NCBI GenBank assembly: GCA_043760535.1
Contig: JAYUOV010000308.1
Coordinates: 1-24,458, forward strand
DNA: 24,458 nt
Origin: JAZKFT01 sp043760535
Lineage (GTDB): Bacteria; Bacteroidota; Bacteroidia; Chitinophagales; Chitinophagaceae
Direction of reading: 5' to 3'
In this document: positions 1 through 7,009 of the stretch, piece by piece
How the letters are laid out: every line of letters starts with the position of its first letter
Numbering within the stretch: the first letter of the stretch is position 1
Program-made: the position numbers and the translations under genes
Notes under the pieces: model-generated
What the model saw: only the letters and a program-made list of their open reading frames with translations
The model's database searches: none
Told to the model about the DNA's origin: nothing

Positions 1-1
1 T

Positions 2-545
2 CATATTGTAGGTGTTAGAACCCAGGATGCCAACGGTGCATGGAGCCACGACAACAAATGGATTTTTGCAAAACTGGGAGCAGGCTTGCAAGATGGTGCC
101 ATACCTAATATTACCCGTACGGAATACTATGTAAATACCGACCCGGGTTTTGGAAATGGAATACCTGTAACCACCACAGGCGCTGCAACAGATGTAAGTG
201 GTTCAATTACATTAAATATTTCAAGTTATCCTTTGGGTGTTACAATTGTAGGCATCCGAACCCAGGATGCCATCAAAGCCTGGAGCCACGATAACAAATG
301 GCTTTTTGCAAAAGTACCACCAGAGAATACACCGCCAAACATTACCAGACTTGAGTATTATTTAGACACCGATCCGGGATATGGAAAAGCCAATCCGGTG
401 GCCATAACCAATAACAGCAATCTACCTGGTATTGTACTAAATGCTAATATTACAGGTCTGGCTGCAGGTAAGCACAAAATATTTTATCGTACCAAAGATG
501 CTAATGGTGCCTGGAGTCACGATAATGTTGACAGTTTTACCCTAT
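2..545 (+). repeat. Tandem ~80-residue (240-bp) coding repeats
   Basis: Three units lie in frame inside the surface-protein gene; the first is cut by the window edge. Units 1 and 2 are close at DNA level: the stretch from 5 to about 73 matches 245 to about 313 with few changes, a period of 240 bp. Unit 3 (about 338-545) is more diverged. Each unit has an EYY-DTDPG-G strand near its start and an RT-DA--AWSHDN strand near its end. More units may lie upstream of the window. Confidence 0.8.
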
Positions 546-2110
546 CTCCCTATAATGCTGCTCCGGCCATTGTGGTAAACAGTATTACCAAAACAACCCT
601 CTGTGCCAGAGATAGCTTTAGCATAGGCTACCAGGCAAGTGGCACTTACACTGCCGGCAACACTTTTAAGGTAGAGGTAAGCGATGCGGCTGGTGTGTTT
701 GCAGCTACACCGCCGGTTCTTGGCTCAGTTAATTCGGTAGCAAATGCCGGGCTGATTACTTGCTACCTGCCTGCCCATTTTGCTGAAGGAAATGCTTATA
801 AACTACGGGTAAGCAGCAGCAATGCAAGTATAACAGGTGTTACCAGCCAATACACTCTTACCATCCACGACCGACCCTACGCCCAAACCATTATCGGCCG
901 CACACATGTAAACGGCACTTACACCTGGCCATATACGGTACCCACCGCCGCAGGCAGTTACTGGAACTGGACACTAACCGGTGGCAGCGTAGCTGGAGGG
1001 CAAACGACCAATACAGCCAACCTGCTGTGGAGCCAGCCTGCAACACATGTTTTTAACAGTAATATTTTTGTACTGGAAACAAACCAATACGGCTGCCTTG
1101 GTGATAGCAGCATTTTGCCGGTAAACGTTTATAAATTAAATATAAAAGATACCGTGCCTGCTACTGCCTGCAAGGCAGATGTAATAACAGTTAAAATTGG
1201 CAGTACCGGTGCTTTCGATGTAGGCAATAATTATATAGCAGAATTAAGCGATGCGTCCGGAAGCTTTGCTGTACCTGCATCTTCGGCAAGTATTGCTGCA
1301 AATGGCAATAGTATTAACCAGCTAAATACCATCAACCTTACCATTCCATTCGGCATACCCAACGGCACAGGCTATCGCATCCGGGTACGCAGCACCAGCC
1401 CGGTTTTTGTGGGTGATACTTCTGCTCCTATCAACATTATTAAACCTGATATAGGAGCCGATCTTAACCGTACCTATTGTATAGGCCGTGGATACAACCT
1501 GATACAAAATTTTACCGATGGCTCTCTTACATATAGCTATTTCGATAATGCATTTACACCGCTTACCCGGCCCGATAGTGTGGAAGCTGGCACCTACCAG
1601 ATAATAGGCACTAATGCACAAGGTTGTACCGATACCGCTTCTGTAATACTAACCAGCAAACCTACTCCCAACCTTGGTCCGGATAGTACCGTGTACCATG
1701 TGTGCCCGGGCGAAACCACCAATATTGTTCCTTTTTACAATACCACCGGCCTCACCGCCGTGTGGAACACACCCACACCCACTTTGGCTATCCCCGGCAC
1801 CTACAGGCTCGTAGTTACTAATGGCTTTGGATGTACCGATACTGCATTTGCCCACGTAGTGCTGGAAACAGCTACCTGGACGGGCACCATCAGCAGTAAC
1901 TGGCATACACCCGGCAACTGGAGTACTGGTAAAGTGCCAACGGACAGAACGCATGTAATTATTACAGGCCTTACACCCAACCCTTGCATCATCAGCACCG
2001 CCAATGCACAGGCTGCAAGCATTCAGGTTCGCAATGGTGCTACTATACAAACAACCAATAGCCGCATAGCCGATGTGAAAGGTAAATGCCTCACCCTTCC
2101 ACCCAATTAA
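2..2110 (+). CDS. Repeat-built secreted surface protein, 5'-truncated by the window edge
   Basis: The reading frame is open from base 2, so this is the 3' part of a longer gene. The TTG at 86 is internal and not a start. It begins with repeats of about 80 residues that carry the motifs EYY-DTDPG-G and RT-DA--AWSHDN (one partial, two complete, to about 545). Then come two copies of a roughly 110-residue beta-sandwich module (about 554-868 and 1139-1440, motifs SDA-G-F and Y-LRV-S / YRIRV-S) separated by a PKD/Ig-like stretch, then Ig-like segments. It ends with a WTG-ISSNW--P-NWSTGKVP module typical of Bacteroidota extracellular proteins. The protein stops soon after that module. Neither a CHU_C domain nor a Por-secretion tail can be recognised, so the export route is unclear from this part. 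A structural or adhesive surface role is inferred from composition; no enzyme motif is visible. Confidence 0.85.
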   Translation, partial: HIVGVRTQDANGAWSHDNKWIFAKLGAGLQDGAIPNITRTEYYVNTDPGFGNGIPVTTTGAATDVSGSITLNISSYPLGVTIVGIRTQDAIKAWSHDNKWLFAKVPPENTPPNITRLEYYLDTDPGYGKANPVAITNNSNLPGIVLNANITGLAAGKHKIFYRTKDANGAWSHDNVDSFTLSPYNAAPAIVVNSITKTTLCARDSFSIGYQASGTYTAGNTFKVEVSDAAGVFAATPPVLGSVNSVANAGLITCYLPAHFAEGNAYKLRVSSSNASITGVTSQYTLTIHDRPYAQTIIGRTHVNGTYTWPYTVPTAAGSYWNWTLTGGSVAGGQTTNTANLLWSQPATHVFNSNIFVLETNQYGCLGDSSILPVNVYKLNIKDTVPATACKADVITVKIGSTGAFDVGNNYIAELSDASGSFAVPASSASIAANGNSINQLNTINLTIPFGIPNGTGYRIRVRSTSPVFVGDTSAPINIIKPDIGADLNRTYCIGRGYNLIQNFTDGSLTYSYFDNAFTPLTRPDSVEAGTYQIIGTNAQGCTDTASVILTSKPTPNLGPDSTVYHVCPGETTNIVPFYNTTGLTAVWNTPTPTLAIPGTYRLVVTNGFGCTDTAFAHVVLETATWTGTISSNWHTPGNWSTGKVPTDRTHVIITGLTPNPCIISTANAQAASIQVRNGATIQTTNSRIADVKGKCLTLPPN

Positions 2111-2130
2111 CACACACCGCCGCCGCCCAT

Positions 2131-2195
2131 AAACCTATAAGGTCTTTTTGAGACCACTGAATGTAAAAAACTGTTAGAAAAGACCTTATAGGTTT
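2131..2195. repeat. Perfect 18-bp inverted repeat (hairpin or REP-like element)
   Basis: The arm at 2131-2148 (AAACCTATAAGGTCTTTT) is exactly complementary to 2178-2195, with a 29-base loop. It starts 21 bases after the stop of the upstream surface gene. It could end transcription, but the arms are AT-rich and lack the compact GC stem plus T-run of a classic intrinsic terminator. It may instead be a copy of a dispersed palindromic repeat. Confidence 0.7.
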
Positions 2196-2255
2196 TAAGC
2201 AGCGTGCCATCATTACTGTGTTTCGTGGAGACATGAACCAAGGCTTTAAAAAAAT

Positions 2256-2360
2256 GTCATTGGGTCAAAGGGGTCATTTGCCCATGACCTGTTGAGCTAT
2301 TAACAAATGACCGATTGACTATTGACCGAATGACCATTGACTTATTGATCCAATGACTAA
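2256..2360. repeat. Decayed heptamer-type TGACC tandem repeat with inverted copies
   Basis: On the plus strand TGAC/TGAT cores occur at 2308, 2316, 2323, 2331, 2338, 2346 and 2354, so spacings are 7 or 8. This also reads as a 15-base unit (TGACCGATTGACTAT at 2308, then TGACCGAATGACCAT at 2323). Upstream lie copies in the opposite orientation: 2256-2268 (GTCATTGGGTCAA, complementary to 2346-2358 with one G-T pair) and 2272-2280 (GGTCATTTG, complementary to 2304-2312). The array ends ten bases before the LytTR start codon. Confidence 0.65.
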
Positions 2361-2369
2361 AAAACAATT

Positions 2370-2684
2370 ATGAACTTAGTAAACATCCCCTTCGACCGTG
2401 GCATTCGCCTGGTACAGGCCGAACAAATAATAAGGGTAGAAGGCCAAAGCAACTACAGCAAAATTTATTTTGCCACCGGCCATCCCATGACGGTAGCCAA
2501 AGTGCTCCATTGGTTTGAAGATCATTTGCCTCAGCAAATGTTTACAAGGGTTCATCGCAGTCATTTGGTAAACAAAATGTTTATGCAGGAAATTAATGGG
2601 GCTAATTATAATAACCTATTGCTTACTAATGGTGAAAGCATAGTGATAAGTAGGCGAAGAAAGGCTTTGCTGATGGCTGGGTGA
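2370..2684 (+). CDS. Stand-alone LytTR-family DNA-binding protein
   Basis: This 104-residue protein is almost entirely a LytTR domain. The early strand reads IIRVEGQSNYSKIYF, the middle has FTRVHRSHLVN (the conserved F-R-H-S-LVN signature), and the end has the basic ISRRRK strand. LytTR domains bind DNA through beta strands and are usually fused to a receiver domain. There is no receiver here, so phosphorylation control would have to come from elsewhere. ATG at 2370 is the only sensible start; there is no strong Shine-Dalgarno, which is normal in Bacteroidota. It is convergent with the response regulator at 2795-3409 and is preceded by the TGACC repeat array. Target genes are unknown. Confidence 0.85.
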   Translation: MNLVNIPFDRGIRLVQAEQIIRVEGQSNYSKIYFATGHPMTVAKVLHWFEDHLPQQMFTRVHRSHLVNKMFMQEINGANYNNLLLTNGESIVISRRRKALLMAG

Positions 2685-2794
2685 CTCCTTTAGTTTGAGA
2701 TGCAATCCGTAAAGATTAACAGCGAATTAGTTTCTGAAATTTTCTTCTGTGCAGCAAACAATGACCTTCTAATAAATGACCATCGAGCTAATTT

Positions 2795-3409
2795 CTACCC
2801 ACTCTTCCTTATCAACTCCGCCACATTCTTCGCATCCATTTTGGCCATAATATTTTTGCGGTGGGTTTTTACGGTGAGTTCGCTGATGTAGAGCGTGGTG
2901 GCAATGGCTTTGGTGCTGTCGCCGTTCTTTATCATTTGCAGAATTTCTTTTTCCCGGCTGCTTAGTTTTAAGGTTTGGCTAAACCCATCGGCACTATGAT
3001 GGTTTTGTAGTTGAATATTAGGATCGTAAAAGGTTTGTCCCAGGGTTAGCTCTCCTAGTGCTGTTAATAAAATTTCGGTACCTGAGTTTTTTAAAACATA
3101 GGCATCTATACCTTCTTTTTGGGGCTGTAGCTTAATGTCGGAGGGCATGTACATGCTCAGGATTAATATTTTAATGCGTGGCCATTTAGCTTTAACTATA
3201 TGCATTATATGGATACCGCTTTGGCCGGGCATATTTACATCTAGTATGGCTATATCGGGGTTGTAAATAGGTATTGCTGCCAATGCTTCGGCGCCACTGG
3301 TAACACTAGCCACCACGGTGTATTGGGTATGCGGCCGAAGGGCATTTACTACACCTTCGGCAAAAAAATGATGGTCATCGGCTATCAGTATCCTTATGGG
3401 TTCGTTCAT
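2795..3409 (-). CDS. NarL/FixJ-type response regulator (receiver + LuxR HTH)
   Basis: The 204-residue protein has an N-terminal receiver domain (about residues 5-120) with the acidic pair D11-D12, the phospho-acceptor D57 in the strand AILDVNMPG, S85 and K107. The C-terminal LuxR/GerE helix-turn-helix (about 148-200) begins LSSREKEIL and contains the recognition helix ISELTVKTH. All catalytic residues of a functional receiver are present. Its start overlaps the end of the upstream histidine kinase by 35 bp, so the two are translationally linked and it is almost certainly that kinase's partner. The regulon is unknown; the divergently read PorP/adhesin genes are a possible target by position. 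Confidence 0.93.
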   Translation of the reverse strand: MNEPIRILIADDHHFFAEGVVNALRPHTQYTVVASVTSGAEALAAIPIYNPDIAILDVNMPGQSGIHIMHIVKAKWPRIKILILSMYMPSDIKLQPQKEGIDAYVLKNSGTEILLTALGELTLGQTFYDPNIQLQNHHSADGFSQTLKLSSREKEILQMIKNGDSTKAIATTLYISELTVKTHRKNIMAKMDAKNVAELIRKSG

Positions 3410-5363
3410 CTGGCAAAACCGGGAATTCTACTGACACCTGTAAACCGCCTGAAGCGATGGCCTGCAGGTGCAAACTCCCATTTACAAACGTAACCAATTG
3501 TTTGATTTGTAAAAAACCTAATCCATCTGTAACCGTGGCTTGGTGAAACCCATGCCCATTATCTTCCACATAAATTGAAACAAGTTCGTTTTCCAGCATC
3601 AGTTGCACAATGGCTTCGGTAGCTCCGGAGTGTTTTATAATATTTTGGATGAGCTCCTGCACCACATTGTACACCAGCATTTCGTACCTAAAAGAAATCT
3701 TTTCTAATGAGCCTATCGACTCAAATTGGATATGCAGCCGGTTACTGCTATTGATATTATTAATGGTGGCAGTAAGCGACGAAACCAATCCATTTTTTTG
3801 CAACAAAATAGGCGACAGGCCATGCGAAATGCGGCGAACTTCATTGGCCAGCTCCGTAATTTGCTTTACAGAATTTTTTATTTTTAAAGCACTTTCCTTT
3901 TCGTCATTTTGAGCCGATTCCAGATTTAACCTCAACGCCGAAAGGCCCGCCCCTACAGAATCGTGTAGCAAGCTGCTGATGCGGAGCATATCTTTTTCCT
4001 GATAATCCGTTAGGTTTTTAAAAATCTGTTCCTGCTGAATATTTACCTGCCGTAGTAGTGCTTCGCTTCGTTCTTTATAATCTCTAAAACGCAAGGTGAG
4101 TACAAAAGCCAGGATGGCTATTTCCAGTGTAAAGCCAATATTCATCAGGTTTCGGGTAAAAAAATTGTCGCTGATATGCCCTGCCAAAAAATTCATAAAG
4201 AAAAAAAATGTGGTCATTAAAATGATGCTGGATGCAATGATAAAAGCACTGTAAGGAACTTTTTTTCTAAAACCCATAATGGCAAATGCCAGGGTAACTA
4301 AGGTATTAAGGTTCTGGAAAACCTGCATCAGTACCAGTAATACAATTCTTACGGTGCCATAAGTTCGCATTAAAACTATGCCCGCCAAAAACACCAACAG
4401 ATAAAGCCCCAGGTACCGCATCACCCATTTATTGGTTACCGGCATTTTCTTTTTTACATCGAGTAACTGAATGCTGAATAATAAATACAATGGTGCTGCA
4501 ATGCTGATGGCTAAAGGACGGGTTAAATCGGCGGCCTGATAGAAGTTAGGAAAAATGTACATAAATGAAAGGCCATAATCGCATAAGATGTACAGAAAAG
4601 CCACGAACACATACAGCCCGTAAAAAATGTACAGGCGTTCTTTCATTTTAAAATATAAAAACAGGTTTAGTATAAAAAGCAGTATCCCAATGCCAGTTAT
4701 GATGCCTGCCAATAAATCATCCTGCTGATTGTGTTTTATAAACCCTTCTTCGGTAAACAGATGAATGGGAATATTGAGTTGCTCGTTTCTTTTATCAATC
4801 AATAAAAGCAAACTGGTATTGGCCAAATCTGTTTGTGGCAGCGGAAATACAAAAGCCGGATGGCGTAAAGTGCGGCTGTTAAAAGGATAATGATCTCCGG
4901 TGGGATTAAAGCTTTTTACAAGGCTGTCGCCATTAAATATCCAGCAGCCTAAATAATTTATATGAGGGTTGCGAAGCATTAAATACCTTAGTCTTTCATT
5001 GTTTTCAAGGTTGCCCATGGATATACGCAACCATAGCATTTCGTTTTTGTAAGTAAGGTTTACATTGTTTGCAACCATTGGCTGCATTTGCTGCTTAATA
5101 GCTAAATACCGGTCTTCTGTGCGACTGCTGGAACTATCTACAAAATAGCTAAATATTTGAGGTGAAGGCTTAGCTATTGTTTCATTATAAAAGAAATTAA
5201 TTTGGCCTTTGGCCGAATAAAAACATACTAGCAGGCAGAGCAATACTGCCATTTTTAAACGCTGTAATATGGGTTTAGGTACTATCAAAGATTTAAAGAT
5301 AATGGGCAGGTTTTGGTTTTTAGAGCAGGTTATGGAAAATACTACTTTGTAGGTATTGGCCAT
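3375..5363 (-). CDS. 7TM-DISM sensor histidine kinase (HisKA_3 / NarX-DesK class)
   Basis: This is a 662-residue membrane sensor kinase. After a hydrophobic leader (core about residues 38-50, likely cleavage near AKG-Q) comes an extracytoplasmic DISM sensor domain to about 215. Seven hydrophobic segments follow at about 217-425, then a short coiled linker. The HisKA_3 dimerisation domain has its phospho-histidine in SLLHDSVG (H467). The ATPase domain shows an N box with N574 in QELIQNIIKHS, the G1 box EDNGHGF (about 600-606) and the G2 box GLGFLQI. It should autophosphorylate and pass phosphate to the overlapping response regulator. The ATG at 5363 keeps the basic RLK residues in front of the signal core. 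A start at 5252 (MAVLLCLL) is an alternative but lacks a basic n-region. The ligand is unknown. Confidence 0.92.
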   Translation of the reverse strand: MANTYKVVFSITCSKNQNLPIIFKSLIVPKPILQRLKMAVLLCLLVCFYSAKGQINFFYNETIAKPSPQIFSYFVDSSSSRTEDRYLAIKQQMQPMVANNVNLTYKNEMLWLRISMGNLENNERLRYLMLRNPHINYLGCWIFNGDSLVKSFNPTGDHYPFNSRTLRHPAFVFPLPQTDLANTSLLLLIDKRNEQLNIPIHLFTEEGFIKHNQQDDLLAGIITGIGILLFILNLFLYFKMKERLYIFYGLYVFVAFLYILCDYGLSFMYIFPNFYQAADLTRPLAISIAAPLYLLFSIQLLDVKKKMPVTNKWVMRYLGLYLLVFLAGIVLMRTYGTVRIVLLVLMQVFQNLNTLVTLAFAIMGFRKKVPYSAFIIASSIILMTTFFFFMNFLAGHISDNFFTRNLMNIGFTLEIAILAFVLTLRFRDYKERSEALLRQVNIQQEQIFKNLTDYQEKDMLRISSLLHDSVGAGLSALRLNLESAQNDEKESALKIKNSVKQITELANEVRRISHGLSPILLQKNGLVSSLTATINNINSSNRLHIQFESIGSLEKISFRYEMLVYNVVQELIQNIIKHSGATEAIVQLMLENELVSIYVEDNGHGFHQATVTDGLGFLQIKQLVTFVNGSLHLQAIASGGLQVSVEFPVLPDERTHKDTDSR

Positions 5364-5424
5364 GGTTTGTGCAAAAGGTAATTTTGTTATAGCAAAAAAA
5401 ATTAGCCAACCTATTTACTCAACT

Positions 5425-5457
5425 CAAAAATATAACCCTGTGATAAAACGATACAAT
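5425..5457 (-). promoter_or_regulatory. Candidate Bacteroidota promoter for the kinase-regulator operon
   Basis: Read on the minus strand, ATTG (5457-5454) is followed after 21 bases by TATTTTTG (5432-5425). That is a perfect TAnnTTTG -7 box with a 3-of-4 match to the -33 TTTG box. The predicted transcription start lies near 5418, about 55 bases before the kinase ATG at 5363. Confidence 0.5.
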
Positions 5458-5661
5458 CCCGTTAAAACACGATTAATTTTTAATTCTTGTAGCCAGATAT
5501 TTGTGTATTATATATTATCACAAGCAACATGATGATGCATAGCAAAATAAAGTGAGGCAAAATAAGCTGAAGTGATGATCTGACATTTGTAATTGATTTT
5601 TAACATAACTAACTTGGCGTCAAGAATTTTAAAAATAAACAAACACACAAACACAAATTCA

Positions 5662-5694
5662 TTTGATACTGAAATATCATAACCAGATATTTTG
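5662..5694 (+). promoter_or_regulatory. Candidate Bacteroidota promoter for porP/sprF
   Basis: TTTG at 5662-5665 is followed after 22 bases by TATTTTG at 5688-5694. This resembles TTTG-N19-21-TAnnTTTG but is one base off in spacing. The predicted start of transcription near 5700 leaves a short leader before the ATG at 5728 and argues against the in-frame TTG at 5692 as the start codon. Confidence 0.38.
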
Positions 5695-5727
5695 GAGCAA
5701 AATAGTATTCTCCCTAAACTTTTCTGC

Positions 5728-6768
5728 ATGAAACTAAAATATTTCATTCTGTTTACTATTGCCGTACAAGCACTTTTAATTACACCTGCCACGGCACAAG
5801 ATATTCACCTCTCACAGTTTTTTGAAACACCACTGCTCCGCAATCCGGCATTGGCGGGTGTTTTTACCGGAGATATACGCCTGCAAGGCGTTTACCGAAA
5901 CCAATGGGCTTCGGTAGCTTATCCATACAAAACGAGTGTTTTTAACGGTGAATACAAATTTGGCGTAGGTGATGCCGATGATTTTATGACCATTGGCCTT
6001 AGTACCTTTTACGATGTGGCCGGCATTCAGCAACTTAAAACCATGCAAGTTTTACCGGTTATTAATTTTCATAAATCGCTGAATGGCAACAAAAACAGTT
6101 ACCTGTCGGCAGGTTTTATGGCTGGCTTTGTACAGCGGCAGTTTAGTGGTAAAAACCTAACCTTCGATAATCAGTATCAAGCTGGCAGGTACAATCCATT
6201 TGCCTCTACTGCCGAAAACTTTATTGGCCTTAACACCACCTTTGCAGACATGGCTACTGGCCTATCTTACAACAGTACTATTGGCGAATACACTAACTAT
6301 TATGTGGGTGCATCGTACTGGCATTTTAATAAACCCAAGGCCAGTTATTTAGCCACCCAAATACAGCTAAACCCCAAATGGCAATTTAATGCCGGTATAA
6401 AAAGCTGGATAAGCGACAAGGTGGAACTACAGGCAGAACTGAATTATCTGAAACAGGGGCCATACACCGAAACCATTGGCGGAGCTTTATTTTCCTACTC
6501 ACTTACCGACCGAATGGCCGACCCCGACAATGCCATTAGTGCACTCAAAATTGGCGGCGGGTTATTAATACGGGTAAATGATGCTATCATCCCCATGTTT
6601 AAATTGAGTTATAACCATTTAGATGTGGGGCTTAGTTACGACATCAATACTTCGAAACTTAAATCTGCAAGCCAGGGTGCTGGAGGTTACGAGTTATCTC
6701 TCAGTTACAGGGCTTTTACCCGCAATACAAATAGCAGTTTGAATAGTGTTAGGTGTCCGAGATTTTAA
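5728..6768 (+). CDS. PorP/SprF family type IX secretion system outer-membrane protein
   Basis: The protein is 346 residues from the ATG at 5728. A clear signal peptide (hydrophobic core about 5-20, cleavage at ATA-Q near residue 23) is followed by the family signature QDIHLSQFF--PLLRNPALAG and then YRNQW. The rest alternates short beta strands and ends in a strand containing LSLSYRAF, as expected for an outer-membrane barrel of this family. PorP/SprF proteins work with the T9SS, and SprF is needed for secretion of the CHU_C-tailed adhesin SprB in Flavobacterium johnsoniae. The giant CHU_C-tailed gene starts 241 bp downstream on the same strand, so this is probably its dedicated partner. No other T9SS component lies in the window. 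The frame extends upstream to a TTG at 5692, but that would put extra residues before the signal peptide. Confidence 0.9.
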   Translation: MKLKYFILFTIAVQALLITPATAQDIHLSQFFETPLLRNPALAGVFTGDIRLQGVYRNQWASVAYPYKTSVFNGEYKFGVGDADDFMTIGLSTFYDVAGIQQLKTMQVLPVINFHKSLNGNKNSYLSAGFMAGFVQRQFSGKNLTFDNQYQAGRYNPFASTAENFIGLNTTFADMATGLSYNSTIGEYTNYYVGASYWHFNKPKASYLATQIQLNPKWQFNAGIKSWISDKVELQAELNYLKQGPYTETIGGALFSYSLTDRMADPDNAISALKIGGGLLIRVNDAIIPMFKLSYNHLDVGLSYDINTSKLKSASQGAGGYELSLSYRAFTRNTNSSLNSVRCPRF

Positions 6769-6781
6769 GCGGAAATGATTC

Positions 6782-6826
6782 AAGGAACAAGGCCTAAGGT
6801 CTAAGGTTCAAAGTCCAAGGTTCAAG
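6782..6826. repeat. Heptanucleotide tandem repeat, consensus AAGGTTC
   Basis: Six consecutive 7-base units can be read: AAGGAAC, AAGGCCT, AAGGTCT, AAGGTTC, AAAGTCC and AAGGTTC, followed by AAG. The array sits 14 bases after the porP/sprF stop, in the spacer before the giant surface gene. Confidence 0.75.
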
Positions 6827-6905
6827 AAATTTATTATTGCTGGAGTAGCCCAGATTACTACAAAAGCTGATATGGAAGAACTAAATGTTTAGAAAAGCAC
6901 CGTCC

Positions 6906-6923
6906 CCCTCTAACCGGAGAGGG
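6906..6923. repeat. Short GC-rich hairpin (CCCTCT...AGAGGG)
   Basis: CCCTCT at 6906-6911 pairs with AGAGGG at 6918-6923 around the loop AACCGG. Purine-rich sequence with further GAGGG-type motifs follows to about 6937. There is no T-run, so it is not a convincing terminator, and transcription may continue from porP/sprF into the giant gene. It resembles the CCCCTCC--GGAGGGG hairpin at 20869-20892. Confidence 0.5.
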
Positions 6924-7009
6924 AAAGAGGGTGAGAGGCTAAGAGATTGGAGCCTCAGCCCAACTCACAGTACCAAAAAACAAACCTAACCTATTAAACC
7001 TTTCTTTTA

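Larger units (their letters stand above)
5364..5727. other. Divergent promoter region between the kinase operon and porP/sprF
   Basis: This 364-bp AT-rich spacer has no convincing gene. A minus-strand open frame crossing it (5508-5792) runs into the start of porP/sprF and matches no known protein. It holds candidate promoters for both flanking transcription units, listed separately. Confidence 0.6.

Noticed and set aside
1649..2113. Minus-strand 154-codon frame within the first surface gene
   Set aside because: It is antisense to a clear repeat-domain protein, and its translation has the odd Cys/Gly/Ala-rich make-up of a shadow frame.
2700..2891. Plus-strand 63-codon open frame after the LytTR gene
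   Set aside because: It overlaps the 3' end of the well-supported response regulator on the other strand, has no family resemblance, and lacks a ribosome binding site.
5692..5727. Upstream TTG start for porP/sprF
   Set aside because: It adds twelve residues before a standard signal peptide and overlaps the likely -7 promoter box.
5508..5792. Minus-strand 94-codon frame in the kinase-porP spacer
   Set aside because: It runs into the signal-peptide region of porP/sprF and through both promoter candidates, and the translation has no recognisable fold or motif.
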